Assembly (NCBI RefSeq): GCF_014218705.1
Contig: NZ_JABBJF010000022.1
Coordinates: 1 to 64,000 of the forward strand
Direction of reading: 5' to 3'
Length of the DNA: 64,000 nucleotides
From: Kluyvera sichuanensis
Lineage (GTDB): Bacteria > Pseudomonadota > Gammaproteobacteria > Enterobacterales > Enterobacteriaceae
In this document: piece after piece, positions 34,491 through 42,941 of the stretch
How positions within the stretch are numbered: position 1 is the stretch's first letter
Layout: each line of letters begins with the position of its first letter
Made by a program: the position numbers and the translations under genes
The notes under the pieces: model-generated
Seen by the model: only the letters and a program-made list of their open reading frames with translations
Told to the model about the DNA's origin: nothing
Databases searched by the model: none

Positions 34491-35123
34491 ATGAAAATAC
34501 CTCTGGGTAAGACGTTCCCAATTTTTTTTATCTTATTGGTGGTGGTGCTGGGGGGCGCTATCGCCGAGAAACTGCTATGGGAGGGACACCTCTATCCCGA
34601 TTTTCTTATCAGTGATGCCTATGTGGCGAAAGATACTCAATTGCAGGCCAGTAACGACACAACACTGTTGAAGCAGTGCTACGCTCAGCACTTAACTGGA
34701 TGTGAAAAGTATTATAGAAGCTTCAGCCAACTGGAGGTCAGGGGTAACGATCTCAAGTCGCTGTGTAAAGTCCTGACAAATAACACTGATCTGGACGTCT
34801 TTCAGAGTGATGCTCAATTGCTGGTTCGTTGCTCACGATGGAATGGTTTCCGTGTAATTCCATTTAAACCTACAGATAACGCAACTGATAAATTTAAGCC
34901 AATGGTCGATATGGTTGGGAGCTGGATGGCCTACAACCGGCTCTCAAAAGAGCTACTTCATGAAGATCCGGTCGATATCTTTTTTGTTGGACTGGATGAG
35001 GGAAAAAAGCAACTATCCCTGAAATATTGCTTTACCGGGGTTGATCAAATTCCTCCTCAAGTAGCTTTCCAGCGATGTGACACCGAGTCGGATACGACTA
35101 AAACCCAGAGTGACAAATCATGA
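34491..35123 (+). CDS. membrane-anchored hypothetical protein, 210 aa
   Basis: One N-terminal hydrophobic segment (residues 8-27) followed by a long exported domain with five or six cysteines (QCYAQHLTGCEKY, SLCKVL, RCSRW, KYCF, QRCDT), likely disulphide-bonded. ATG 34491 has GGTGAG seven bases ahead. It overlaps the next gene by four bases, so they are coupled. A cell-surface or periplasmic role is likely. Confidence 0.65.
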   Translation: MKIPLGKTFPIFFILLVVVLGGAIAEKLLWEGHLYPDFLISDAYVAKDTQLQASNDTTLLKQCYAQHLTGCEKYYRSFSQLEVRGNDLKSLCKVLTNNTDLDVFQSDAQLLVRCSRWNGFRVIPFKPTDNATDKFKPMVDMVGSWMAYNRLSKELLHEDPVDIFFVGLDEGKKQLSLKYCFTGVDQIPPQVAFQRCDTESDTTKTQSDKS

Positions 35124-35530
35124 TGACATTTCTCGCTAATTTGCATCGCCATACTACGGCCTGCCGCAGCTTCGCATTCTTCACTCTGGTCTCCGGCCCG
35201 GCGATTGCTTTATTTATCACGTTCATCTGCATGAACTATTCAGGTTCACCTTCAGCGCATCTGGTTAGTGCAGCCAGGGCTGTCATTGATGGTGCTCCGG
35301 TCGGCAAACTAATGGTATGTACCGAAGAGCCACAATCCACGACTCCCCCGACACTTATCGAATCTCCCTGCGTTCGCGAGGCGGTCGATGAATCAATAGT
35401 AACCGCGAAGTGGGATTCAAACTTCCGAATGGTTTACGCAATGCTTGCTCTGCTTTCTTCTGTTATCTGGTGTCTAGTGAGCGCCACACGAGCGAACATA
35501 TTCAAGGACGCTAAACCCCCTACTCGATAA
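35120..35530 (+). CDS. membrane protein, 136 aa, paralogue D
   Basis: Two hydrophobic segments around a short exported loop with cysteines in LMVCTEE and SPCVREA. Similar in sequence and topology to the product of 33729. It overlaps the upstream gene by four bases. A coupled exported protein and paralogous anchor suggests a membrane complex, but none is known to me. Confidence 0.65.
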   Translation: MMTFLANLHRHTTACRSFAFFTLVSGPAIALFITFICMNYSGSPSAHLVSAARAVIDGAPVGKLMVCTEEPQSTTPPTLIESPCVREAVDESIVTAKWDSNFRMVYAMLALLSSVIWCLVSATRANIFKDAKPPTR

Positions 35531-35583
35531 GCCTGTCAATTCTCAAATAAAATGATGAAAAGTTGTGAAATTAAGGAGTGATG

Positions 35584-36255
35584 ATGAACATAAATTACAG
35601 TATTAATAACAGTGTGCTCATGATGATGAGTGAGTTTATGATTACAGCTTTTGTAATCGTAATACTTTTTGTGATTGTATTAGTATATAACAAAGCGTTT
35701 AAGTCTGAATTAAGCATAAAAATATTTTGTTTTAGTCAGTTAACAGCCATTTTCATTTCCGTATTAGAAATAACAACAAAAAGAACAAATGCTGGAAGTA
35801 TCAGTATTACATGGAGTGACGGCATCCATCAGTTTTATACTCACGTTTTTCTGGGGTTTGCTTTTTCTTTCTTACTTTTTTTGCTTGGTCTTTATGACTA
35901 CAAAATGAAAGGCAACAAAGATGGTTTAAAGGATTGCAAAAAACATGTTTTACCGTGTTTCATAGGGAGTTGGTTCGTATTAATAATATTCTTTTTCTCC
36001 GCTTCGCCTTTGCGCTATGAGGAGAATTTGATTACGGATGCTCGCGTCGTAGCTTCGGATCCCAATCGAACCACAATTATCTATGCTGATGGGTTCTACT
36101 GGCTATTTGATATGGATAGAAATGAATTTGATAAGTCTATATCCAGAGAGATAGTCAGAGGCAACTACAAGATGTTATGTACTTCAGATACACCAGCTAC
36201 CTGCTGGGCGGGCAGAAAATTCCCCAAAAACACATCACTGGATAAAGTTTTATGA
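35584..36255 (+). CDS. membrane protein, 223 aa
   Basis: Four hydrophobic segments in the first 140 residues, then an exported soluble domain with cysteines (KMLCTSD and TCWAGRK). Very AT-rich codons compared with neighbours. AAGGAG lies five bases before ATG 35584; an ATG three bases earlier and GTG 35578 are alternatives. It overlaps the P-loop NTPase gene by four bases, so they are probably made together. Confidence 0.65.
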   Translation: MNINYSINNSVLMMMSEFMITAFVIVILFVIVLVYNKAFKSELSIKIFCFSQLTAIFISVLEITTKRTNAGSISITWSDGIHQFYTHVFLGFAFSFLLFLLGLYDYKMKGNKDGLKDCKKHVLPCFIGSWFVLIIFFFSASPLRYEENLITDARVVASDPNRTTIIYADGFYWLFDMDRNEFDKSISREIVRGNYKMLCTSDTPATCWAGRKFPKNTSLDKVL

Positions 36256-36716
36256 AAGATTGTAACGCTGAGAAATATAGCTATTCATGTCTTTTCGCAG
36301 CGGTATTTAGACCAGGTGAAATGCCTGTCATTTCCGCGTTCCGGGCGCGGTATTGGGCTCTAATCATTCGATGGGCATTGCGTTTCGGTTACACCGTTTG
36401 CCTGATTGGCAGCACTGGAACCGGAAAAAGTTACCTCATCGAAAGAACGCTACCAGGACGGATCATTGATGCCCGACTGTTACTGGTAAAGAATGATTGG
36501 CATGGCCCTGTGCCATTCAGTTTGCGCGGTGCAAAGCCCGGCCCAGTTGGCATTGATGAGTCGTCCAGCTTTTCAGAGGAAACGCTGCGTCAGAACGCGG
36601 AGAACCTGAAAGAAAGAGGGGTAGTGTATACAGCACAAAGCATTGATAAAGCAGCTAAAGTTGCAGCCAACCTGCCAAACAGGCGTGTGTTGCTTATCAT
36701 GATTGGAAAAACGTAG
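36252..36716 (+). CDS. P-loop NTPase, 154 aa
   Basis: A Walker A motif GSTGTGKS (residues 53-60) and a Walker B-like stretch GPVGIDESS with acidic residues support ATP binding. At 154 residues it is shorter than most P-loop ATPases but has the core strand order expected of one. It is coupled to the membrane protein at 35584, and a truncated P-loop frame lies at 31671 in the same cluster. It could energise the membrane cluster. The family is not recognised. Confidence 0.65.
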   Translation: MKDCNAEKYSYSCLFAAVFRPGEMPVISAFRARYWALIIRWALRFGYTVCLIGSTGTGKSYLIERTLPGRIIDARLLLVKNDWHGPVPFSLRGAKPGPVGIDESSSFSEETLRQNAENLKERGVVYTAQSIDKAAKVAANLPNRRVLLIMIGKT

Positions 36717-36813
36717 CCTCTGCGGTCTAGGCCATCTGACCTGCTGAACTGACGCAGTAGACTCTCTCGGAGGCAAACAAATTTGCTGGTGGGATAAAAT
36801 GGGCGCATACTTA

Positions 36814-36842
36814 AAGCACGTGTAATCGACACGTGCTTTTTT
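36814..36842 (+). terminator. terminator ahead of ccdAB
   Basis: AAGCACGTGT and ACACGTGCTT pair around AATCG, followed by six T. It separates the P-loop gene from the toxin-antitoxin pair; the ccdA ribosome site follows at once, so the ccdAB promoter must overlap it or lie upstream. Confidence 0.85.
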
Positions 36843-36854
36843 ATTGGAGGACAC

Positions 36855-37094
36855 ATGCAGGCTACAGCTGCTCGCCAGAAAAAAACCGTCAGTGTCACCC
36901 TTGAGCCAATGCTCGTACAGCAGGCAAAAGACGCTGGGATTAACTTGTCCGCCACGCTGGCAGAAGCGCTTCAGAGCAAACTGAAGGCCAGTGCAGCGGA
37001 AGAATGGAAACGACAGAATCGTGCTGGTATTCAGGAGTTGAACCGCATCACTGAAGAGCATGGGTTACTGTCTGACGAATACAGGACGTTCTGA
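36855..37094 (+). CDS. ccdA: CcdA-like antitoxin
   Basis: A 79-residue protein of the CcdA family: an N-terminal DNA-binding ribbon-helix-helix part (RQKKTVSVTLEPMLVQQAKD) and a C-terminal disordered tail (EEWKRQNRAGIQELNRITEE, ending in LSDEYRTF) that wraps around CcdB. It neutralises the toxin and represses its own operon. GGAGG precedes the ATG. It ends two bases before the ccdB ATG. The pair kills cells that lose the plasmid. Confidence 0.9.
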   Translation: MQATAARQKKTVSVTLEPMLVQQAKDAGINLSATLAEALQSKLKASAAEEWKRQNRAGIQELNRITEEHGLLSDEYRTF

Positions 37095-37096
37095 TA

Positions 37097-37405
37097 ATGC
37101 AATATACCGTTTACCGCAATCCCGGCAACAGCCAGGCATACCCTTACCTGCTGGATATACAGAGCGACATCATTGGCGAGTTAAATACCCGCCTGGTGAT
37201 CCCCCTTCATCGGCTTAAAAAAGGAGCCTCGGCCCCGGTTGCGCGATTAACTCCGGTCATACAGGTGGAAGGGAATGACGTTATCCTGATGACGCATGAA
37301 ATGGCTTCAGTCCGCGTGAAGCAGCTCGGTCAGGCGGTCATGGACGCATCTCCGTTCCGGCACACTATCAAAAGTGCGGTGGACTTCCTGCTGGATGGTT
37401 TCTGA
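37097..37405 (+). CDS. ccdB: CcdB-like gyrase-poisoning toxin
   Basis: A 102-residue protein with the family landmarks YPYLLDIQSDI, TRLVIPLHRL, LTPVIQVEGNDVILMTHEMA and a C-terminal FLLDGF close to the gyrase-contacting end of F CcdB. It traps DNA gyrase on DNA. It is located immediately after ccdA, so both are on one transcript. Length and key segments look intact, so it is probably functional. Confidence 0.9.
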   Translation: MQYTVYRNPGNSQAYPYLLDIQSDIIGELNTRLVIPLHRLKKGASAPVARLTPVIQVEGNDVILMTHEMASVRVKQLGQAVMDASPFRHTIKSAVDFLLDGF

Positions 37406-37413
37406 CAGAGATA

Positions 37414-37584
37414 ATGAGCGAGAAAATGATGAAGCAAAATGAACTGCTGGAAGTGGCAAAAGCCATGCGCGATTATATTGATGCCCTCCCTACCGATGTC
37501 GTTGCAGCATTACCGGTGATGCCGGGATTTGATCGAGACTGGGCCGACGAAGTCATTTACGAAGCCGAATCCGCCAGCAAATAA
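37414..37584 (+). CDS. small hypothetical protein, 56 aa
   Basis: A small acidic, helical protein with TGACAGAGATA ahead of ATG 37414. It follows ccdB by eight bases. It could be part of the toxin-antitoxin transcript but is not a known member. No known motif. Confidence 0.55.
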   Translation: MSEKMMKQNELLEVAKAMRDYIDALPTDVVAALPVMPGFDRDWADEVIYEAESASK

Positions 37585-37676
37585 CCCCCCGTCTGCGCCC
37601 GTTTCATCTGAATTCGGGCCGTCACAATCTTTCTGATTTTATTGAGAAAACAGCCTCTTTTTGTCCCCTTTTTTCC

Positions 37677-37705
37677 TTCGTCAGCAGACTCAGTCGTTCG
37701 ATAAT
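37677..37705 (+). promoter_or_regulatory. TTCGTC-type promoter
   Basis: TTCGTC, 17 bases, GATAAT. Confidence 0.75.
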
Positions 37706-37738
37706 AAAAACAGACCAACACAACCACTGAGGTGTTTC

Positions 37739-38293
37739 ATGTTAGCGATTATCCCGGCAGCAGGCACTGACAAGGTTTTTAAAACCTCCCTCAAACACGT
37801 GCTCGATGAGGACTTCCTGTTTGCAATGGCTTCAAAAGCAAGCGCGACGTACATTTCATCCCATATCAGCGATGACGGTGAGGGCACAGTGTTTTTCAGT
37901 CTGAGCGACTGGGATAACCTCAAGCCTTCCTTATCGGCTGATGGCTGGGATGGCGATACGATGCCCGGCTTCATTGATTTGCTGGATGCAATCGCAGCGC
38001 AGGGCTATAACACCGTCGAATTCCACATTTCTCACCCACTGGTGGTTGGCGCGGTCTGGTTCACCGATGAGTATTACTTCACGGTTACCCCGCTGGCGTA
38101 TGACCTTGCCACGCTGGATGGTCAGTTTGTTCTGCCGGATGGCTCTTCCTACCGGCTGGATGACCTTGATGAAGTCAGCTATGACGAAATGACCGACTAC
38201 TTTGACGGCATTATCGAAGTCGATGGCGATACCATGCTGGGTGTAAAGCGTAACGACGATGACACCGTAAACGTCAGCAAAATCGAAAGCTAA
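37739..38293 (+). CDS. hypothetical acidic protein, 184 aa
   Basis: Strongly acidic, with many Asp and Glu and no signal peptide. GAGGTGTTTC precedes ATG 37739. It is the first gene after a family promoter and is followed by several small genes. Its acidity parallels the product of 25037, but the sequences are not alike. Unknown. Confidence 0.65.
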   Translation: MLAIIPAAGTDKVFKTSLKHVLDEDFLFAMASKASATYISSHISDDGEGTVFFSLSDWDNLKPSLSADGWDGDTMPGFIDLLDAIAAQGYNTVEFHISHPLVVGAVWFTDEYYFTVTPLAYDLATLDGQFVLPDGSSYRLDDLDEVSYDEMTDYFDGIIEVDGDTMLGVKRNDDDTVNVSKIES

Positions 38294-38362
38294 CCCCTCC
38301 TCCCCGGTGTCGGTATCCGCCGCGCCGGGCTATTTTCCTGCCATCATCCTCTGGAGTGTTTC

Positions 38363-38980
38363 ATGAAAGACCGTTTTTATCTGGTCAGCTTGCGTGACAC
38401 CGTTGGTAGCAATACCGCTTTTCATAGCCATCACGGCAGAGGTTACAGCACCGATCAGCGTAATGCCCGGGTTTACACCCGCGAGGAAGCACAACGCGCA
38501 TGGAATACGGGACGGGAGTTTGACCTGCCGGTTGATGCCGATGCAGTCGACCGCCATCTCGTGTTTCATGTTGATCATCAGTTTGTACCGGGAAAAACCA
38601 TTCTCTCCGAAAGCGCCACCAAATATGTCGGCTTCGTTAATGGCCAATGGGACGGAAACGATCTGTTCTGGCTGGCTGATGCGGGTACTACCACGGATTT
38701 TTCCCTTGCCAGAGTTTTTGACTCACCACAGGCAGATAGACCTGATGTCGTCTGGTTACCCCATCACATCCCTGACGCTGCAAAGCGCCCTACCTTCAGT
38801 GTTGAGCGGATAGACCGCCGTAAAATGACGCAGGGGGCCGGTCTGCTGATGCCTGCCTGGCTGAAACGCCAAAATCGCCGACAGTCAAAGGGGCTGACTC
38901 GCTGGAATTGCCCCGGGTGTGGCCGTATTTCATGGCAACAGAATCCGTATGATTTTGATGGTTGCCGGTTCTGCATATAG
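38363..38980 (+). CDS. hypothetical protein with zinc ribbon, 205 aa
   Basis: The C-terminal 30 residues contain CPGCGRISW and CRFC, a two-pair cysteine ribbon. The N-terminal part is rich in Asp and His. GGAGTGTTTC precedes the ATG. It likely shares the promoter at 37677. Unknown function, possibly nucleic-acid binding. Confidence 0.65.
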   Translation: MKDRFYLVSLRDTVGSNTAFHSHHGRGYSTDQRNARVYTREEAQRAWNTGREFDLPVDADAVDRHLVFHVDHQFVPGKTILSESATKYVGFVNGQWDGNDLFWLADAGTTTDFSLARVFDSPQADRPDVVWLPHHIPDAAKRPTFSVERIDRRKMTQGAGLLMPAWLKRQNRRQSKGLTRWNCPGCGRISWQQNPYDFDGCRFCI

Positions 38981-39002
38981 TCAACTACCGCGAGAGGCCT
39001 CT

Positions 39003-39533
39003 ATGTTCCGATTATTACAGAAGTGGTTAGTCAGGTTTACCTGTCAGGACGATATAGATTGTATGTCGACCCGGCGCTCTGCGGGCGAGTTCTGGCTGGA
39101 AATAGATGCCCGTCGTCACTGGATTTTCCTGGACATCGACGGTGTACTCCACCGGGCGGAAAACGGGTCACTGGAGTTTATGCCTGTGCTGGATCACGTG
39201 CTGACGCAATGCCCGCAGACGGGAATTATCCTTTCCACAAACTGGCGTACCGGCGTACCCCGGGAGATGGTGCTGAGTCATTTCCCTGCGGGTATACGCG
39301 ATCGGATTGCTGGACTCAATCCCGATCTGGATGGGCTGGTGAATAACCACGTGCGTTATCACGAATGCATGGCGGTCGTTAAACGGTTCGGCCTACAGCA
39401 TTACACCTTCGTGGACGATACCGCTCGACTCTTTCCAACTGACTGCCCTGCCCTGTTCCTGACTCACCGGCACGAGGGGCTGAATGCAACGCAGGGTAGC
39501 GCTTTGATAGACCGGATTCGGTTAATGAAATGA
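39003..39533 (+). CDS. HAD-like phosphatase-fold protein
   Basis: A 176-residue protein with the HAD nucleophile motif FLDIDGVL (residues 41-48), the Thr/Ser motif ILSTNWR and the second acidic motif FVDD. This is the core of HAD domains found in nucleotide phosphatases and in RNA-repair associated proteins. ATG 39003 is chosen because GAGAGG precedes it and the longer frame overlaps the upstream gene. The substrate is unknown. Confidence 0.75.
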   Translation: MFRLLQKWLVRFTCQDDIDCMSTRRSAGEFWLEIDARRHWIFLDIDGVLHRAENGSLEFMPVLDHVLTQCPQTGIILSTNWRTGVPREMVLSHFPAGIRDRIAGLNPDLDGLVNNHVRYHECMAVVKRFGLQHYTFVDDTARLFPTDCPALFLTHRHEGLNATQGSALIDRIRLMK

Positions 39534-39574
39534 CCGGTTTAAGGCTGAATACAAATTATTAATGAGGATGCGTT

Positions 39575-39694
39575 ATGAATGAAATCCCACAATACGTCTA
39601 TGACCTGATCGGTATTTGCCTCTTTGTTGGAATGTGGGTCGGAGGCGTTCTGCTTATTTGGTTTATTTTCTCTAATGGAGAGAGCGACGAATAG
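39575..39694 (+). CDS. single-span membrane microprotein, 39 aa
   Basis: One hydrophobic helix (DLIGICLFVGMWVGGVLLIWFIF) with acidic ends. GAGG lies eight bases before the ATG. It sits between the HAD-like gene and the promoter at 39776. Small membrane proteins of this kind are common on plasmids; function unknown. Confidence 0.55.
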   Translation: MNEIPQYVYDLIGICLFVGMWVGGVLLIWFIFSNGESDE

Positions 39695-39775
39695 CCAGGC
39701 AACTGGCGCAACTGATGTTGCAGGATGGCCCCAACAATATCTTACCTGCTTACGCTCTGATTACCCGCGCAACGC

Positions 39776-39803
39776 TTCGTCAGAAGCGGAAAGCTGGGAT
39801 AAT
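39776..39803 (+). promoter_or_regulatory. TTCGTC-type promoter, 16-base spacer
   Basis: TTCGTC, 16 bases, GATAAT. It lies just before the glutaredoxin-like gene. Confidence 0.6.
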
Positions 39804-39834
39804 GAATATATCCCGTATACACCAGGCTATCCCA

Positions 39835-40122
39835 ATGAAAATTACTGTGTTTACTGCCCCTGATTGTCCGAAATGTCGCATGACGCTTACCCGCTTTTCT
39901 CTGGCTGGGGTGGACGTGAATGAGATCCCGCTGGTGGACAACGCAGATCTCGTTCGCCTGACACAAAATACCGGTGCGCCGCTGGTGGTGGTGGTCAACG
40001 ATTCGGGCCGTGTGACGGGTTGGGGTGGGTTCCGGCCAGATCTTATTGCGACAACTGCCAATGGCTGGAGTGTCGGGTCACTCGATATCCCCCCGTCGCT
40101 GGTTAATCACGTCCTTCACTGA
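39835..40122 (+). CDS. glutaredoxin/NrdH-like thiol-disulphide protein
   Basis: A 95-residue protein starting KITVFTAPDCPKC, with the redox-active CPKC at residues 11-14, the cis-Pro segment NTGAPLVVVV, and a GWGGF segment. NrdH and glutaredoxin-like proteins donate electrons to ribonucleotide reductase and other reductases. ATG 39835 begins the typical first strand; ATG 39802 would add eleven residues inside the promoter area. Confidence 0.8.
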   Translation: MKITVFTAPDCPKCRMTLTRFSLAGVDVNEIPLVDNADLVRLTQNTGAPLVVVVNDSGRVTGWGGFRPDLIATTANGWSVGSLDIPPSLVNHVLH

Positions 40123-40132
40123 GGTAAACGCC

Positions 40133-40531
40133 ATGCACAATATCTCTGTCGAAATCCCTGCGGCCCTCGGCGTACATCCTCCTTCAGGAGCGGATGTCGT
40201 GCTTATAGACGATCTGAATAACGCCCTCGCCGGTGCTGGCTTACCGCAACTGAAGATAGAGCCGATAACGTGGACACCGCCATCAGGCCGACCGGTGATC
40301 TACCGGTCTGAGGTTCCCGATATCCTGCGCATTGCAGGTATAAACCCTGACACCTCTGACATGGTGAAAACCTTCTGTTCCGGGCCACTGCCGATTGACG
40401 ATAACGAGCTGGATGCCCTTCTGGAGATGCGCGAACGGGACGGTCATAGCGAAAGCTTCAGGATCGCGCTCTCTGGGGCGCTGGACGCGATTCTCATTCG
40501 ACTCTACTCAGCAGAGCGTCAGCTTCGTTGA
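40133..40531 (+). CDS. hypothetical protein, 132 aa
   Basis: A soluble mixed protein with no motif that I recognise. GAGGTAAACGCC precedes ATG 40133. It lies ten bases after the glutaredoxin-like gene and is likely co-transcribed with it. A Chi octamer lies just after the stop. Confidence 0.6.
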   Translation: MHNISVEIPAALGVHPPSGADVVLIDDLNNALAGAGLPQLKIEPITWTPPSGRPVIYRSEVPDILRIAGINPDTSDMVKTFCSGPLPIDDNELDALLEMRERDGHSESFRIALSGALDAILIRLYSAERQLR

Positions 40532-40614
40532 AACGCCAGTAAAGACGCTGGTGGCCTCATATGAGGTATCAATCGGCTCGGTTCCGTCTCAATAATTTAA
40601 AGAGAGCACGGTAT

Positions 40615-40941
40615 ATGAGTCCTGAAGAAGAAAAAGTGCTGCATCAGCGGCTGATACAGCTTGGCGATATGATGGGGGATGGCCTGCACTATGAGCGCGA
40701 CGGTCAATGGATCACCCGGGAGTACAAAGCCACGTTGCGGGCGCTGGGGCTTTTGAAGGCTCCCAAGCGTAAGCATAACCCGACCAAAACACTCGCTGTG
40801 GATGAGCGAATGGCACAACGTGTGAAGGACGTAGCCTGTACCCAGTGCGCCGGGAAACTGAAACAGGTGCGCTCCGGGTCTCTGAAAGCGCAATGCACCC
40901 GGTGCAAAACCAAGTTCACCCTCCTGAAAACCATTAAGTAA
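40615..40941 (+). CDS. hypothetical zinc-ribbon protein, 108 aa
   Basis: The C-terminal region has CTQCAGKL and CTRCKTKF, a two-pair zinc ribbon with basic residues. The N-terminal half is charged and helical. AGAGAGCACGGT precedes the ATG. It may bind DNA or RNA. Not recognised. Confidence 0.65.
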   Translation: MSPEEEKVLHQRLIQLGDMMGDGLHYERDGQWITREYKATLRALGLLKAPKRKHNPTKTLAVDERMAQRVKDVACTQCAGKLKQVRSGSLKAQCTRCKTKFTLLKTIK

Positions 40942-41118
40942 CTATACCCGCAGCTGGTGGTCACCCCACCAGCATAAAATATACCCGAAACTGTGACACC
41001 TGCGCTTGCCTGCCTCAATGTCGTGATAGCTGACAACCCCCACGAAGAAAACAAACCTCACACCTGCGATCGTCGTGATGCAACGATTTTGTCGAGCCAA
41101 TTATATGAAGAGACTGTT

Positions 41119-41208
41119 ATGAAAGACTTCCATTTCCTGTATGTCGAACTCCTGGTCGAATTGCTTCGACTGGTCAATTTTCTTCTGCCGTTGTGGTTTG
41201 GTAGTTGA
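41119..41208 (+). CDS. hydrophobic microprotein, 29 aa
   Basis: A very hydrophobic peptide (FHFLYVELLVELLRLVNFLL) with a charged first residue pair and GAAGAG seven bases before the ATG, followed by a terminator at 41226. Its size and amphipathic hydrophobicity resemble small membrane toxins of type I toxin-antitoxin systems, but no antisense RNA is visible, so this is only a suggestion. Confidence 0.4.
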   Translation: MKDFHFLYVELLVELLRLVNFLLPLWFGS

Positions 41209-41225
41209 AAATAGCAGGTAATACC

Positions 41226-41249
41226 CGGGCAAGACCTTCCCGTTTTTTT
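41226..41249 (+). terminator. terminator after the microprotein gene
   Basis: CGGG and CCCG with flanking bases pair and are followed by seven T. Short stem. Confidence 0.55.
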
Positions 41250-41303
41250 AAAATAAAAGGGCGCACATAGCGCCCTGTCAGAAAGGTATTTTGAAGCAGC
41301 AGA

Positions 41304-41642
41304 CTACTTACGAAACTCCCATTGTTTAATCAGCTTTTTGACAAACGTCTCGCCATAGATCTCATGTGACTCCATGTATGCACAAAGCTGTATCAGGGTC
41401 ATCATGCCATCGCGAAGGGTATCGCATGACTCGTTACGGCAATAGGCCGTGAGTTTGTACATATTCGCCCCGCAAACGTCCGGGTTGTAGAGATTAACAA
41501 TCAGGCTTGCCGCGAATTTCTTTCTCTCTGCGATAGCGCCCAGATAAGCCAGCTCCCTTTTCAGGTCTTCCGGGATAGGTGTGACAGCACACGCTCGCGG
41601 GTTCAGGTTTATCTGGATATGGTCAAAGTCGAGTTCCTGCAT
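41304..41642 (-). CDS. hypothetical protein, 112 aa
   Basis: A soluble helical protein. Cysteines at ACAVT, DVCGAN, YCRNESCD and QLCAY may form a metal site or disulphides. On the reverse strand AGGA lies about ten bases before the ATG. It faces the opposite way to the surrounding operons and ends near the microprotein terminator. Not recognised. Confidence 0.6.
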   Translation of the reverse strand: MQELDFDHIQINLNPRACAVTPIPEDLKRELAYLGAIAERKKFAASLIVNLYNPDVCGANMYKLTAYCRNESCDTLRDGMMTLIQLCAYMESHEIYGETFVKKLIKQWEFRK

Positions 41643-41817
41643 TGTCCTGGTTCCTTCTGCTGATATTCGGTATCCGTCTGCCGGGCCACACGATTCTGCA
41701 TGTAATGCCCTTCATATCACCATTGTACCGGATACCTGCAATTTGCCCCGTAACTACCGGTGCTGATGATAAAAAATATCTTTATTTTGCGAACGATATA
41801 CACCAGTCCGTCCTGAT

Positions 41818-41846
41818 TTCGTCAGCTGAATTGTGCCGGGTAAGCT
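41818..41846 (+). promoter_or_regulatory. TTCGTC-type promoter, weak -10
   Basis: TTCGTC, 17 bases, TAAGCT, close to the gene at 41880. Confidence 0.5.
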
Positions 41847-41879
41847 GGTTGCCATGTGAGTGACCTAATGGAGAACACC

Positions 41880-42323
41880 ATGCAGCACACTGCAACCACA
41901 CACCCGCAACCGGCTAACACCGTGAGTATCGTCAGTACGACCTACGGTCAGACGCTGGTGGTACTGAACGGGAAATGTCTCTACTGCGCACCACCAGAGC
42001 GAGGAGACGAAGCCCGGCAGCTGGCATCAACCACTGCCGGGGCACTCAACGTGCCGGTCGATGTCGTCCACCTCGATACATTTGCTACCGATACAACCGA
42101 AAGCCAGCTGATGGCCCGCTTTGAAAACCAGAATGCCGGGCCGTGGTATAGCCATGCGTTTACCATCGCGTTCAGTGTTGAATACCCGGCGAAGAGTAGC
42201 GATGACATTCCACCAGCGGAATTACACCGTGCATTGATGAAGCGGGCCAGAGAGTTTACCGGTGATCTGGATGCGCTGGTGGAAGCCTGCGGGGCATCTT
42301 ATGACAGTTATCAGATGGGGTAA
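41880..42323 (+). CDS. hypothetical protein, 147 aa
   Basis: An acidic soluble protein with an N-terminal strand-rich half and a helical second half. GGAG lies eight bases before ATG 41880; earlier in-frame ATGs fit less well. It is followed after 118 bases by the gene at 42442. Not recognised. Confidence 0.6.
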   Translation: MQHTATTHPQPANTVSIVSTTYGQTLVVLNGKCLYCAPPERGDEARQLASTTAGALNVPVDVVHLDTFATDTTESQLMARFENQNAGPWYSHAFTIAFSVEYPAKSSDDIPPAELHRALMKRAREFTGDLDALVEACGASYDSYQMG

Positions 42324-42441
42324 CTCCTGCTGGAAATGACCGCATTCTGCTGGCGTTTTCAATGAGATATCGCCAGCCGCTTTGGTAGAGTTTTCCAGAT
42401 AGCAAGCGAACATCATAGCCAGTGGCAAGAGGTAAACCTAT

Positions 42442-42783
42442 ATGAATTCTGTCTGTCTTGATTACGAGAAAGTGGATTTTCTGGCGAATCTCCTGATCCC
42501 CACCCTCGCCAGACACCCCATCAGTAACAGTTTCCCGGAGCGCGGCCTCGCACTTAAGGAAAAGCACCCTGAGCTGGTGGGCTGGCCCGAGCGCAAACTG
42601 GGTGAAGTGGAAAATTACCAGAATGCACTGTCCAGACAGCTACCGAGCCTGAACAGCATGTCCTTGCCGGAGTTTATCGACTTCATTCTCACCCCGCATG
42701 TCGCGGAGTATGTTCTTGAGCAGGTTGGCACTCCGCTTGCTGAAGAAACCATGCAGCTGTTTATGGCGAAAGTGAAGGCATAA
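42442..42783 (+). CDS. hypothetical protein, 113 aa
   Basis: A soluble helical protein. AGAGGTAAACCTAT precedes the ATG. A terminator follows at 42816, so this is the last gene of the unit begun at 41818. Not recognised. Confidence 0.6.
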   Translation: MNSVCLDYEKVDFLANLLIPTLARHPISNSFPERGLALKEKHPELVGWPERKLGEVENYQNALSRQLPSLNSMSLPEFIDFILTPHVAEYVLEQVGTPLAEETMQLFMAKVKA

Positions 42784-42815
42784 CGCGGTTTTCAGCCCCA
42801 TATACTCCAGATCAT

Positions 42816-42842
42816 AACCGGCCTTAATGGTCGGTTTTTTTT
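42816..42842 (+). terminator. terminator after 42783
   Basis: AACCGGCC and GGTCGGTT pair with one G-T pair around TTAAT, followed by eight T. Confidence 0.85.
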
Positions 42843-42865
42843 GTGAATTTTCTGCCCCGAAAGCC

Positions 42866-42894
42866 TTCGTCACCTGCGGGGAGCGTGGTTAACT
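42866..42894 (+). promoter_or_regulatory. TTCGTC-type promoter
   Basis: TTCGTC, 17 bases, TTAACT, followed by GTAAACAAAACGAAC at 42901-42915. Confidence 0.75.
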
Positions 42895-42941
42895 GGTTAT
42901 GTAAACAAAACGAACAACACACATAACTACAGGGGTCTACC

